From Hysterium pulicare CBS 123377 (Eukaryota; Ascomycota; Dothideomycetes; Hysteriales; Hysteriaceae): a DNA stretch of 31,016 nt. This document shows, piece by piece, positions 1-11,649 of the stretch. A program made the position numbers and the translations under genes. The DNA lies in the NCBI GenBank assembly GCA_000467715.1, contig AJFK01000298.1, positions 1 through 31,016 on the forward strand, given 5' to 3'. Below the pieces are notes generated by a model. That model was not told the DNA's origin. It saw only the letters and a program-made list of their open reading frames with translations, and made no database searches. Position 1 is the stretch's first letter, and every line of letters starts with the position of its first letter.

Positions 1-81
1 TCTCCTTCTCCTCCTTCTCCCTTGATCCGTGTACCCTAAATCTTGTCTTCCGCTGCTGTTTATTCCCACGATAGTGGCAAC

Positions 82-2143
82 TCACAATTCTGCAATCAGA
101 CGCCCCACAGCCGCTCTCAAGACCCTATTATACCACCAAGCAACGTACACCACAAGCCCCACTACTACGGTGGTCGACACTGTCATGGCCGTGGTCAGGC
201 TCTCCAGCCTCGCCACAGCGACGGGATGGAATTTATTTCCTACCCACGTCAACTTCCTAGCACTTCTTGCGGGCAGAAACCATGTCGACACCGCCGTCTG
301 GCACAGGCAACTATTGTACATGCCAAAAATCTGGAAGATGGAGCCCGGAAGAATGACGACGAAGCTCGCGATGACGGCGACAACCGGTATAAGAATGCCG
401 AAGATGGTCCAGGTTATAGTAGATAAGGTACGGTGCCATGCTGATCGCCTAGGTGGGTAAGGGACTCCAGGTTGTGGTTGACCACTCTGGCTCGACCAAG
501 GTTTCTGCGAAACAATATCGAACCAAGACTGTCCTGTCGATGAAAGGTATAGTGCTATGAACGTGAGGTAAGTCTGGAGACAAAAGTAAATGGCGTACGT
601 CAAAGTCCTGCAGCCCATACGATTGTAAGTGATATAATAAGCCCAGCTATACGCCATGACGGTTGGGAAGAGCAACAAGACCAGGCTAATCAGCGTAATC
701 AAGAACCATTTGCCCTTGCTAATGGCAAGCGAATCTGTTAGAAATGGAGATGTTGCGGTGCAATTGCGGCAGGCAGCTTCGATCCATTTGCGCTTGGTGT
801 GGCCGCGTGACCATATTGACACGGGGTGCAGCTCATCCTCGTAATAGCTCTTCAGAAACACCCACCATGACGGTGGCCCGGCCGTGGCAGCTTGGTTGCT
901 TGCGATGAGCACAGAAACGGATGATGGGTTCGTGCCTGCGAGTAACGTAGCAGACACAACGGCAACGAGCAGCAAAGCCATCCAAAATATTGCAAATGGG
1001 ACCCAGTCGGCACCGAGTGCGGATTCCAAGTTGACGTCTAGAGCGTTGTAGGTGAAGCCGCCGAGGAAGAAGATGGCGGGTGTTCCAACCCAAGATCCAA
1101 ACGATGCTTGCGAATTCATAATTGAATTGAGACGACTTTTGAATGCTTGGACGTTTTGGCTCCATTGTTGGGGCATCAAGGCTCTATAGATCCGCGTTTG
1201 AGTTCTTGCATCTGGCATGTCGAAGTTGCCACAAAGAAGCGCGACCAAGAATTCAGCACGGGTTTCTGTTGCGAGTTGAGGGTTTGTACTTCCTGGTGCC
1301 GTCTTGCGCAATTGCGAGACCACAGAAGCATCGAGAAAGGCCTCCATTACACCGCTGAATAACGCAGGACCCGCCATACTCATGATACACGCAATCCAGA
1401 AGATCATGTCCAACGAAGAGACTACACCAGCCGCAACAAACGAGATCACCATTCTCGGGATGTTAGTCACCAAAGAACCAGTCGACCGAAAGAATGGATC
1501 TGGAAGATCGAGGTGCCATGTGCGCGGAATATTCGCACTGAAGATCACGACGGGAATGATGAATTGGAAAATGAGAAGTGCGATCTGGCTGGAAGAAAAT
1601 GGTGTCCAGCCTGGACAATATCGAGTACACCAATGGTAAGGAACAAAGCCGGATATAACACCGTTGCCTCGATCAACCTTGTGGAGGACGCCAAGATCGG
1701 TGAGATAACGTGCTGCACAAAGTGGCGCCTCCACACCTCGAGCAAGCTGGAAGGAGAAAGGGATATCAGTCATATTTCTGGATATTCGAGGCGAGTATAC
1801 CTGGAAGATAGGAGCGAAGGTATGATACGATGCACTTGAAAGCTAGGAAAAACGCCGTTCCTTTAATTTCAGCAACATCTTGAAATAAGGCAAAGAGGCA
1901 ATCGCCATCATTAATCACACCCTTCGGCTGATAAATCAGTTTTCGCGGGCGAGGCATTCTGAGTGCTGAGGGCGTCACTACGGCTATCAATTTATGCAGG
2001 GGCTCGCTAACAGATACAAGCCTTTGACGCTGTGGTGGCTCTGCAGGACACGTCTTCTTGTTTCTAAGCAGCCAGACTAATGCAAGATGTCTCAATCCTG
2101 GCCAATCGATAGGCGTCAAAAAACGCCACACGAAAGACGCCAC
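82..2143 (-). CDS. Fungal multi-pass membrane protein, function unknown
   Basis: The main exon (82-1773, extended in frame to 1800) encodes 563 residues from its first Met, with about eight hydrophobic segments typical of a polytopic membrane protein, for example around IALLIFQFIIPVVIF, FAIFWMALLLVAVVS, LISLVLLLFPTVMAY and VSTTVVVGLVVYVAWW. I recognise no named domain; it resembles unnamed fungal transmembrane proteins. An upstream open stretch (1877-2143) starts MASFVWRFLTPIDWPGLRH and can be joined in phase 0 by a 76-nt intron (1801-1876, GT..CTTCCAG). That adds 98 residues and gives 661 aa. The join reads smoothly across the junction (FALFQD then VYSPRIS), which is why I prefer the longer model. 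The downstream exon alone, starting at 1773, is the conservative alternative. The membrane-protein call is firm, the splice is inference, and the function is unknown. Confidence 0.62.
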
Positions 2144-2239
2144 AACGATTAGGCAACAAGAAGGGGAAGGGTGACCAACATTTCCTACAGAGTAAATGTT
2201 CTTTACGCCTCAGAAGAAGCAACTAACCGAACTTCATGC

Positions 2240-2900
2240 AGGCTAACATGTTGGCTTCGCTATCCGGAGTATGTTTTGATTAAGATAACGGCAAAGGAGC
2301 GGAGTTACCACCTCAGAAGATGATGTCGATATATGTAGAAGCTACGCAAGTAGTCGTATACTTAGGGGACGCATCTAATAATACTGAATTAATCTTCGAT
2401 TACTCAAGTCAGACGAAATCATCAAAATGGAATGAAAAACCTAGAAGTTCAACATCACGAGAGTCATGTTTTCTTACAAAGCATTGTTTCAATGAGTCTG
2501 AATCAGTTTAGTTCGTCAAGGCCCTTAGATTCCAGTAGACGTGGATTAACTTTTACTTACAGGTCATCCAATAAGTGGCAGTTGCGAAATCGTTATAGAA
2601 GTTGCTGGTGGCAAGCTCGTTGATTAGCCCGCCTTCCCCATCGATAACTTAGAATATATAATTCACGCCTCATGAGACTTAGGTAGACGGCCTGAGCTAA
2701 GTCCCAAGTGTTCATTGCTGGGCTTCGGATATGAAGCACGAGATGATAATTCTATCTGCATAGGGACTCGAGGGAAGGCCATCGGTACTGCAAGACATAC
2801 AGACCTAAGTCTTCGGAACCCATTGTGCCAACTAGGGAAATCATTTGCCCGCACGGTCGACGGCCGGGGCTACGTTCTCTCTTGTTCCATAAGAACATCA
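2240..2900 (+). pseudogene. Decayed heterokaryon-incompatibility (HET) domain relic
   Basis: Around 2297-2400 the translation contains IYVEATQVVVYLGDAS, which matches the HET-domain core pattern (IY..A..V.VWLG). Farther right, pieces such as LTFTYRSSNKWQ (about 2547-2582) resemble the later part of the domain. A stretch ending ARTVDGRGYVL (to about 2880) may be its C-terminal part. HET domains are found in fungal non-self recognition and cell-death proteins. The open frames are short and scattered over several frames, so this is a broken fossil with several breaks, not a working gene. The limits are approximate. It lies between the membrane protein and the oxidoreductase and has no visible partner. 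Confidence 0.5.
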
Positions 2901-3038
2901 TATTTTAAAGACCTAAAATTCCTGATGACCTCAAGAAAACCCCCATCCTATAATTATCAGACGATTCAAGGGGGGGATATTGCCAGAAAGGAACTCAGCC
3001 AACGGGTCCCGACGATTAGATCTCCTTCATTCAATTCC

Positions 3039-4461
3039 CTAGCTCTCAGGACGCAGGGCCGTATACGTTGGCCTCAGTGGCAATCCAGCCTTCAAGTACG
3101 TCTTATCAATCATCTCCATCTGCTTAATCGAATCTTCGCCATCCACCCAAACTCCCGAGCCGGGTCTGCCCTTGATGCGATTCACAAATTCTTCCAGCTG
3201 GTGCCTATACGTAGACCACCACTCCTCACCAACCTTCCCTTCGCCTTTCTCAGGCCACTGATACGCCTTCAAGTATCTCGTCTCTGTGGTCGACTTTACC
3301 ACTTTATCATCCTTCGGCTTTCTCAACTCGGTAGTGTCAATAATGTCGATACGATGATAGATCTGCGGTCCCATATACGTATAAAAGATCAATTTCCGCC
3401 TAATCGTCCGCTTCAAGCCATTCTCTTCTCCTTCATCCTTCGGCTTCAAAGTCAAAGTCAACCTCGGAAGGGCAACACGCGGCAAACTCTTCGTCAGCCA
3501 AGGGAACCAATACCCCCCTCTCGCCGCCAGATCCGCTTCAATCTTCCCAACGCGTCCGCCGGGGAATTTGTAAGTTGCCCAGATGGCATGATCACATTTT
3601 TGATCAGCGCCTTCTGGCATATGACGATATGATGCACATTCAATTTCCGTGGCTTCAGCATCAAACACTTGGCGAAGACTGCTCAAAGCATACGTCCCAA
3701 AATCCATCATGGTACCACCGGCCAGGGAGTAGTTAAACCTGATGTCTGTAACCGGGAAATAGCCTGCCGGGAGCCAATTCTGTGCATGCGCTTCCTCGAT
3801 CTCTTCAGGTTTGAAGAGCGTCAAGAAGGTCTGCCAGGCAGGATGGAAGCGGTAATGGAATGCTTCAAGCAGAACCGGAGCATTGGGTTGGCTGAGGAGC
3901 GGATGGCGGAAGAGCGATTTGGCTTCGGTGGCATTGGAAACGGAGGGTTTTTCGAGGAGCACATGTTTCCCGGCCTGGAGTGCTTTGATAGTCCATTCGT
4001 AATGGAGACCATTAGGTAGCGGATTGTAGATTGCGTCAAGGGAAGGGTCGGCGATAAGGTCTTGTCATGTGAGCGTTTCGTGTTTATCGAGATGAGGGGT
4101 TTGTCGTTTAGATAAAGGACTTTGAAGATAAATTCGAGAAAATGAGATATATGCTTACCTTCATAAGTCTTGTGGACGATGGGTATATCATGTTTCTTAG
4201 CATAAGCTTCGGCTTTTTTCGGATCACGGGCTGCGACAGCTGCAACAATGACTTCGGGATGAGTTTTCGCGGGAATTATGAGAGCCATGGGACTGAGAGT
4301 ACTTAGTATCATACTGAATCCTCTGGGATACGTTCAAAGCTGTCTTTCTGCTACTGATGAACGTACGCAATATTGGCAGCGCCAAGTATCCCAAACCGTA
4401 CCGCACCATCCCTTTTCGGAACTGGGCTTGGGAAGAATAAGTTGTACCAGTGTTTGATCAT
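3039..4461 (-). CDS. Gfo/Idh/MocA-family NAD(P)-dependent oxidoreductase
   Basis: Three exons (4461-4367, 4292-4159, 4060-3039) with introns of 74 and 98 nt give 416 aa in frame. The start is chosen because the upstream exon supplies the Rossmann motif: residues 22-32 read RFGILGAANIA, followed across the first intron by PMALIIPAKTHPEV. Residues 113-115 are the family EKP motif (LLEKP), with the catalytic-type Lys. Next comes the C-terminal domain signature GGTMMDFGTYALSSLR. The closest functional groups I know are the fungal NADP D-xylose dehydrogenases and dihydrodiol dehydrogenases. The substrate cannot be read from sequence, but it is likely a sugar or polyol. No signal peptide is convincing, so it is probably cytosolic. 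It is divergent from the GH92 mannosidase across 944 bp, and both may belong to carbohydrate use (inference). Confidence 0.88.
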
Positions 4462-5405
4462 AACAGAGGTCGTGAGATGTTCTCTGTCGTGAAAGCTAAG
4501 ATTAAAAGTAAGTGGAGACGTTAAGCTTTAAGTCGCTCACGGCTCTTCTCCAGGGTCATTTAATTGATGTGATTAGTCAACTCAGTCTTGTCGGGTGTTT
4601 GAATTCTGCCGAGCGCTTCCGCGTCCCCTTAACGCAAAACACAACGATAGTTTCTTGACATGGAACAACTGACAACTCCCACCATACAACAACCACCAGT
4701 TATCAATTCTTCTTTAGGTTTGCGTAATAGCTATAGCTAGTTCAAGGACTATCGACAACGGTGCCGTCCGATTAGATGCCGACACACCTACCATTAAACC
4801 TCGCGGAGAGAACGTTCTGGCCCTTAAAGCGGTACAGGTACCTGCTGTGCAAGGCGTCTTCTTCCACGTCGACAACAAATCTACTAGTTGGACTCCACTA
4901 GAAGGTGGGTTTTTTGGCTTGGTGGCAGTTTATGCTCTATATGTTACCCCAAGTCATCTGAGAGATCATGCGTCTCCCACCACGTCGCCCTGGTTGCACT
5001 TCATACTTTACACCTGCAGCACAGATGTGCTACAACCTCGATTTGGGATGCCAGATGATGATCAGCAGTCATTAACAGATGAGCTGGGGAGGCCCTAACC
5101 CGGCGACCCAGTCACCATTTTCCGGGGCACAGACTCTGCAGGGTCATGATCCAATAAATTAAATTGACAGCAGGCTGTAGGGATTCAACCCGGTGCTTTC
5201 TAATGCAGACACCTTGCTTTCAATAACACAGAATGGTACCACCTTCCCCGCAATCATAAGTCTTATCTTCTTATCCACTGAGGAGGAGGCGTACCTTTGC
5301 ACGGGTACCTGCAGCTCATCTTCTTTTCTTGCAACTACTTAATTAGACTGCGCGTCTCCCGCTTTCTTTCGCGTTACTCATTCACTTTTGCATTGAAAGG
5401 GTACG
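4462..5405. other. Divergent intergenic region between oxidoreductase and mannosidase
   Basis: This stretch of 944 bp has no gene I can support and must hold the promoters of both flanking genes. The longest open frame (4847-5098, 83 codons) shows no family resemblance and no splice-linked partner. A stretch near 5178-5240 looks faintly like a tRNA T-arm on the minus strand, but it does not fold as a tRNA. The last 60 bases before the mannosidase start are pyrimidine-rich, as is common in fungal 5' leaders. Confidence 0.5.
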
Positions 5406-8210
5406 ATGGCTTCACTATGCCAGCGCCTCTTATTTCTATTACTCTTTCTTTCTCTCCTTGCATCGGCGCAGAATGGCACGACTAATAATCTTCAATATGT
5501 GGATCCGTTAATTGGCAGCGCCAACGGAGGTATGATGCTCCGGATACATGCAAAACCGATGCTGATACCATACAGGCAATGTCTTCCCCGGTGCTACTCT
5601 TCCCTACGGTACTACAAGAACGAGACTGGTTTCTAGCCAGTGCTAACATTTTCGAGGCATGGCCAAAGCAGTTGCAGACGTAGACGCAGAAAGCAATCAA
5701 GGCGGCTTTACGACGGAGGGCGCCAATGTGACTGGATTCTCCAGCATGCATGACAGTGGCACAGGAGGATCTCCCTCGCTCGGAAACTTCCCGCTTTTCC
5801 CTTACGCATCTTGCCCGGGTGACGATATCGACCAATGCGCCTTTCCCAAGAAATCTAGGAAAATTCGATATCGCAACGACTCTATCAAGGCGACTCCGGG
5901 CTATTTTGCTATAACGCTCGTTAACGGTATCTCTGTTGATATGACTACGGCTCAGCATACTTCATTGTTTCGTTTCAAGTTCCCAAGCACTGGAAACTCG
6001 TCACAAAGTCCACTCATACTTCTAGATCTCTCGGATTTGCAAGACAGTCGCCAAGATAACGCCAGCATCTCCGTGGACCAAGATTCGGGAAGGATGACTG
6101 GAAGTGCTAGATTTCTTCCTTCGTTTGGATCTGGGAACTACACCGCATATTTTTGTGCAGACTTCAAAGGAGCCGATATTCGGGATAATGGTATTTTCGT
6201 CAATAGCCGTGCCAGTGCTGATGTGAAAGATCTCAAGATTTCTCGTGGCATCAATGGCTATCCTCTACCTGGTGGTGGATTTATCCGCTTCAAGTCTACA
6301 GGAGACAATGGTGTTCTTGCCAGAGTGGCTGTTAGTCTCATAAGCAGCGATCAAGCTTGCGCTAGTGCAGAGTCTGAAATCCCCGACTTTGACTTCGACG
6401 ATACTCAGCAGGTGGCAGTAGAAGCATGGAGCGAGAAATTGAGCCCGATTACCGTGTCCACTACTGGGGTGGACCCAACTTTCATTACTAATTTCTTTTC
6501 CGGGATATACAGGACGATGGTTAATCCGCAGAATTATACGAACGAGAACCCACTGTGGGACAGCGACGAGCCTTATTTTGACTCCTTTTATTGGTGCGTA
6601 ATCCGTTCGCCTCACATAATTAGTTCTGACAAGATCGCAGTATATGGGATTTGTTCAGATCACAGGTAAGCGACCCAAGGCTCCGTTTGTGATCCCAGCG
6701 GGGCCAAACCCATTTGTATTCTCTCGTCATTGGAAATTTTGGAAGCGACAGCCAGAGTTGACCTAATTGACCAATAAATCAGATGCCATTCCTTACAATT
6801 CTCGATCCTAATAGCGTGAGCGAGATGGTTCGATCTCTCATTGACACATATGCTCACGTAGGGTGGCTTCCGGATTGCAGGATGTCACTCTGCAAAGTGA
6901 GTGCAAGAAATGCTAGCTTTTTCTTTTAGCAACCATACTTATCAGAGTCACAGGGCTATACTCAAGGAGGATCCAACGCTGATAACGTTCTTGCCGATGC
7001 CTACGTCAAAGGGCTTTCTGATGGTATTGATTGGGACACTGGTTACGCCGCAGTCGTTAAAGATGCTGAAGTGGAACCGTACGACTGGTCCAATGAGGGT
7101 CGTGGAGGCCTTGATAGTTGGAAAGCTCTAGGATATATTCCCGTTCAAGACTTTGATTACAAGGGTTTCGGAACAATGACACGAAGTATTTCCCGAACCT
7201 TGGAATATAGCTATAACGACTTCTGCGTATCACAAATTGCAGCTGGGTTGGGCAAAGACAACGACGTTGAAAAGTATAAAGGAAGGAGCGAGAACTGGCA
7301 GAACCTATGGAAAGCCGATCAAACCTCCCTTAAAAACGGTACCAGCACCGGCTTCGTCGGGTTCTTCCAACCCAAATACCTCAACGGTACATGGGGTTTC
7401 CAAGACCCACTGAAATGCTCCAACATCGACACAAACCCCAACAGCATCTGTTCCCTCCAAAACACCGCCGGCGAGACCTTCGAATCCTCAATCTGGGAAT
7501 ACGACTTCTTCGTCCCGCACGACCAAGCAACTCTCATCACCACCCTCGGAGGACCCGCGGCATTCGTCCGTCGCCTCAACTACCTCCACGACCAAAACAT
7601 CACTTACATCGGCAACGAACCCGCCTTTTTGACAGTCTTCCAATACCACTATGCCGGTCGACCCGCTCTCTCAGCCGTCCGTAGCCACTTCTACATCCCT
7701 AGATTCTTCTCGCCCACGCATGCGGGCCTGCCAGGTAACGACGACAGCGGAGCCATGGGCTCCTTCGTCGCTTTCTCGATGATGGGACTTTTCCCCAACC
7801 CAGGGCAAGACGTCTACTTGATCACGCCTCCCTACTTCGAATCCGTATCCATCAAGTCGCCTCTCACGGGCAAGACGGCCGTCATCCGCAATATCAACTA
7901 TGATCCTACATACAATAACATCTATATCCAGAGCGCGACGCTCGATGGCGAGCCGTACACGAAAAACTGGATTGATCATAGTTTCTTTACGGAGGGGAAG
8001 GAGTTGGTGCTTACTTTGGGTAGGAATGAGAGTTCTTGGGGGACGAAGATCGAGGATATACCGCCGAGTTTGGGAACTTATACTGGATTTAATGGAACTG
8101 GGAGCAATGTGACGCATGGGGAATCGTTTCGGAGGTGGAACAGTAGAGAGAGGATGGGGAGTTTGGCGGAGAGAGATTTGAGTGGGTTTGTGGGGAATGA
8201 GCTGCTTTGA
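5406..8210 (+). CDS. Secreted GH92 alpha-mannosidase
   Basis: Six exons (5406-5529, 5576-5608, 5657-6593, 6641-6665, 6783-6896, 6954-8210) encode 829 aa, the usual size for fungal GH92. The five introns are 46, 48, 47, 117 and 57 nt, and the second has a TGCTAAC branch point at 5641-5647. The start opens a clear signal peptide (MASLCQRLLFLLLFLSLLASAQ), so the enzyme is secreted or vesicular; several N-glycosylation sequons fit this. Family motifs appear only after splicing: YVDPLIGSANGGNVFPGATLPYG, DEPYFDSFYCIWDLFRSQ, and WLPDCRMSLCKGYTQGGSNADNVLADAYVKG. The likely general acid is Glu588 (FESSIW), and the catalytic base lies in PGNDDSG (Asp674-Asp675), by analogy with bacterial GH92. GH92 enzymes are calcium-dependent exo-mannosidases acting on N-glycans and mannoproteins; the linkage (often alpha-1,2) is inferred. 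No truncation is seen. Confidence 0.93.
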
Positions 8211-9702
8211 GTATGAGGGGATATAAGATGCGTATGCTGTAGCTATGAATTCTAGATTAGACGTAAGGCAAGTATATCTCATAGTTCAGAATAAGAGGTC
8301 ATACTGCCTGGGATTGGCCCGAGGACGTCTTCCTCCTTATCCTGTCGTGCGATGAAGACGAACCGCTTGACTTCGGCCGCCCCTCTTGTCTTGGAATTCA
8401 AAGATTAGGTAAAAGAACTGCATGCATGAAACCTCCCAAAGGTCCAGATCGACCTTAGCAGTTCGACGCATTAATAAGGGACCACCCTGTGTGACTTCGG
8501 CCTTTTTCCCGGCTGCTTTTAACAACGCTTGTCAGACGCAAGGGAAGAGGGGAAGAGGGGGTGGAGACAAAGTTTGTTCTCTCATTCTTATTTTCTGCAA
8601 ACAGTCTAGGATCTACTTTCGCTCCCCGTTGGCCACCCTGGTCTGCTTGTCGATCAAGGACATTGACTCGTAAGGGACGAAATATTTGAGATTGGTAAAT
8701 GCTCCGAGTTGAGAGCAAGTTTACGATTCCGGAGAATTGTTCGCGTCCTGCATCGCGGTTGTTGCCATTAACGCCCTGATCGCAATGTCCCGTGTCGAGC
8801 CAAGTCGGCCAGTCCGGGGGAGAGTCCATGGGTTCTCCGATTCCCCACTTGCTTCCGTATCATCCTTCCATGCCGAAAATCCCAAGCTCTAATGAAAATC
8901 TGTAATCCCGGACCACAAGTTGCGCGCCTGAAAGCAACGCCAAGAAACCTGACAAAAGGTATCTTAATGAACTGTTCCAATCGTGACCAGCTCTCATTAG
9001 GGAAAAAGAAAGACTGAAAGCAGGGGATTTAGCTAAAAGAAGTGGGATTTAGAAAAAGAAAGCTGTGAATACAGTCTCGAAGAACCTGAGTGAAGTAGAA
9101 CCTCGTACAGAACTGCTGCTGTTACCAAATAGTTTGGGGCTTTAGAAAACAAAGATTTATTAAACCGGGGATTTCATGTGAAGTGGTAAAGATGATGGGT
9201 GGGTAATGGGAGACAAAGCCAAAATAAAGATGATCAACTCTAAGTCACGTCGAGCACCCTGAGGCAAGATAGTCTTTGGTAATCATGACGGTCGTGTCTG
9301 TTGTGGTCCTCGCGGGGTTGGTTTCTTTTGCAGTCTGGTGTGAAGTAATTTTAGAACTGTCCCTCCCAGTCAACAGAATGAAACGCTCCAAAATAGTATA
9401 GTGAGAGGTTGATGCTCTGCTAAAAGTAAAAAAGTTGCTGCCGAGTAATTCAAAGGTGAAGGTGATAGCTCAAGGGCCCCATGAACACCAAATGATGAAT
9501 AGGTCAAATGTTCCGAGGTGTGATTATGAAGGGATTCGTCAGATGTCGTTAGGTTCGTAGGCCGTTGCAATATGTTATGCATTGAGCATAAGCAAATTAA
9601 GACAAGAGCTCGGTGAACGCCGCGCTAGTGTTCGCTAAAATGGCGCAGGAAACCTCCCAGGAAAGCCATAACACAGCAATTTGGTGTGATAGAAATCACT
9701 TA
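8211..9702. other. Intergenic region, no gene recognised
   Basis: About 1.5 kb lie between the 3' ends of the mannosidase (+) and the otubain (-). The open frames are short and none resembles a family. Purine-rich simple sequence is visible: GGGAAGAG in tandem near 8542-8561, and around 9001-9062 a stretch in which GAAAAAGAAAG and GGGATTTAG each occur twice. Both neighbours end here, so 3' UTRs probably occupy the outer parts. Confidence 0.5.
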
Positions 9703-11649
9703 TTATTGTGAAGTGGACTTGTGTCTCGATCGATTACTCGTCATGTATTCTGAGTCCGGCGACCATTCTTCCGGCTGGAAGTCTGGATTCAGGAAGTGCG
9801 CCGTATTATAATGGGAACTATTCGTAGGTGTTAGCGAAATCCTCATCGCAGAGAGGATAGCGGACTTACTTTCGAAAGATGGACGTTTGGAATGGGAGAG
9901 AATGAACTTGGCCAGAGTGGAAGCCCGGCTCAAGCTCATACATTGACGGTCTGAATGGACCACCACGTTCGATCGACAGTGGTGGTGGTTGGTGATTTGC
10001 GGAAATGCCGACAGGAGATTCTAGTTGGACGCTTTGGCGACTGTGGTTCGAATGCACCGGGCTGACATATTCCTGATGAGAACTCGGAACAGGTGCTGGG
10101 GCATATGTAGGCACCGGAGCCATCTGAGGTTGTGGAATGGGAGCCGGGCTGTATTCATATGACATTGAAGGCCAGTTCTGGCCTAGGCCTGTCGGATACA
10201 TGCCGGGAATCAAAGTCAGGACGTCAGACATTCCGCGGCTGATCGGAACAAATTCGTCCTCATAACCTGCAAGGGCGACATGGAGTGGCGCTTGAGGAAC
10301 GACTGGGTGTTGCACATCCTCTATCTTGTAGAGAATATCATAGTGCCCACTGGACGGTTTATCAGTATCTACTAGGATAAGTTTAGGATGATGTGGCTGC
10401 TTACGGTCGATATAGTAGCCTCAAAGTTGGTGGGTTATGCAGGGTAAGGCCATTGGAGTCAGTTGGATCGAAACGGTAAGAGTTGATTTCTTCGCCTGGA
10501 GATCTGTCCAGATAGAAGACTTCGATGGCCAAACCGGCAGGCTTGATAAGAACCTCGGCCAAGGCATTGATACCTATATTATCAATCTCGCACCTGGAGG
10601 GCTCAATGTTTGAGGAACAATAAGACTTTACATCCTGACCTAGGATGAATGGCGCAAAGTCATCTGGGTGCGTACGGATCCATGCACTTGCCAAAAGCTG
10701 GCAAAGCGTGTTAGTCTCTCATGGTTGGATGAAGTAGGAGTTGCGGGTCGTGTAAGAGACTTAGAGACTATAAATTCCACTTACTTTGAAGTATGTAATG
10801 ATTGCCATGGACACACTCTCATCGTTGAAACTCGTGAGTAGATTGGCCGCCGCGTTGCCGTCTACGTCAGGAACCGAAGCACCGGTCTTCTGCAGAAGCT
10901 GAAGACACTCATCCACGAAATCCTCGAAGAGATCCTCTTGGAAGCCGACGACGGGCGAATTGAGGAGGTTGTTCAAAGATCTCAGCCTAGTCTCCTCTTC
11001 GAGAAACTTGTGCGGATTCCCGATGCGCAACAACGCCTCAAAGTAGGTGAAGGCGATAGCTGGAAGCACACACGTCAGCCCGATAGCCACATTGCAGTCC
11101 TGTTTGTGTATGTACCTCGCCAACCGCAGTTTCCATCGCCTCTGCACGTTCGATAATGGGAGTACCTCGAAGGAAGGGCCTTGGTCCAGTGTCAGCTCGA
11201 CAATTGATTGCGCATCGTCACGGCGGCAAGACTCACGGCGGTTTTGACTCTGAAGACGGGGTCGGCGTTGGCGTATTCTGTGGTTATGGCGCTGCTGGAG
11301 ACTCGCTCGCCGACCAGCGGTCCCTGGCAACAGCAGTCAATCAACAGGGCGCGTTCGCGCAGGCGGAGTGGCATTGCAAACTCACCGTGGCCTCTGGCTC
11401 ATACTCGCTCGACAGCTTCTGCAGATGGGCGATCTCCTCGTCTGAGGGTATGTACGCGGGGCCCGACATCCTTCCTGGTGAGGGGCGTTGGTCGAGGTGG
11501 TGGTGGTGGTTAAAGGATGCGGCAAGACCCGGCGGGCGGATTGGCAGTGGTTGACCAGTCCTGTACGACAACGTCGAATGGACAATGTCCGCGTACGGCT
11601 GCGTTGGATACGGGTGGAAGCCGTTGGTCATCACCGAGGGTCGACTCAT
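9703..11649 (-). CDS. Otubain-type deubiquitinase (peptidase C65)
   Basis: Seven exons (11649-11386, 11323-11237, 11179-11116, 11059-10785, 10697-10405, 10349-9870, 9817-9703) with introns of 52-87 nt give 525 aa. The small third exon carries the catalytic core and is only seen after splicing: RTCRGDGNCGWRAIAFTYFE holds Asp132 and nucleophile Cys135. Helical OTU sequence follows (LASAWIRTHPDDFAPFI, INALAEVLIKPAGLAIEVFYLD), then GHYDILYK with catalytic His330. Otubains cleave ubiquitin chains (OTUB1-like enzymes prefer Lys48 links) and can inhibit E2 enzymes. The protein is cytosolic or nuclear, since no signal or membrane segment is seen. The N-terminal 60 residues (HHHH and Pro-rich) and the C-terminal 190 residues (Pro, Ser, Gln-rich) look disordered, making it about twice the length of animal OTUB1. 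It is in tandem with CSN2 on the same strand. Confidence 0.92.

Noticed and set aside
2715-3632. 305-codon plus-strand open frame
   Set aside because: Most of it is antisense to the well-supported Gfo/Idh/MocA oxidoreductase. Only its first part may overlap the HET fossil.
5178-5240. Possible tRNA or tRNA-derived element on the minus strand (GGGTTGAATCCC resembles a T-arm)
   Set aside because: The conserved C of the T-loop is absent, no acceptor stem or clear D-arm pairs with it, and no anticodon loop fits.
3039-8210. A carbohydrate-use or secondary-metabolite gene cluster formed by the oxidoreductase and mannosidase
   Set aside because: Only two genes, with no transporter, regulator or backbone enzyme nearby; divergent neighbours alone do not make a cluster.
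7671-8282. 203-codon minus-strand open frame
   Set aside because: It is antisense to the last exon of the GH92 mannosidase and has no resemblance to a known protein.
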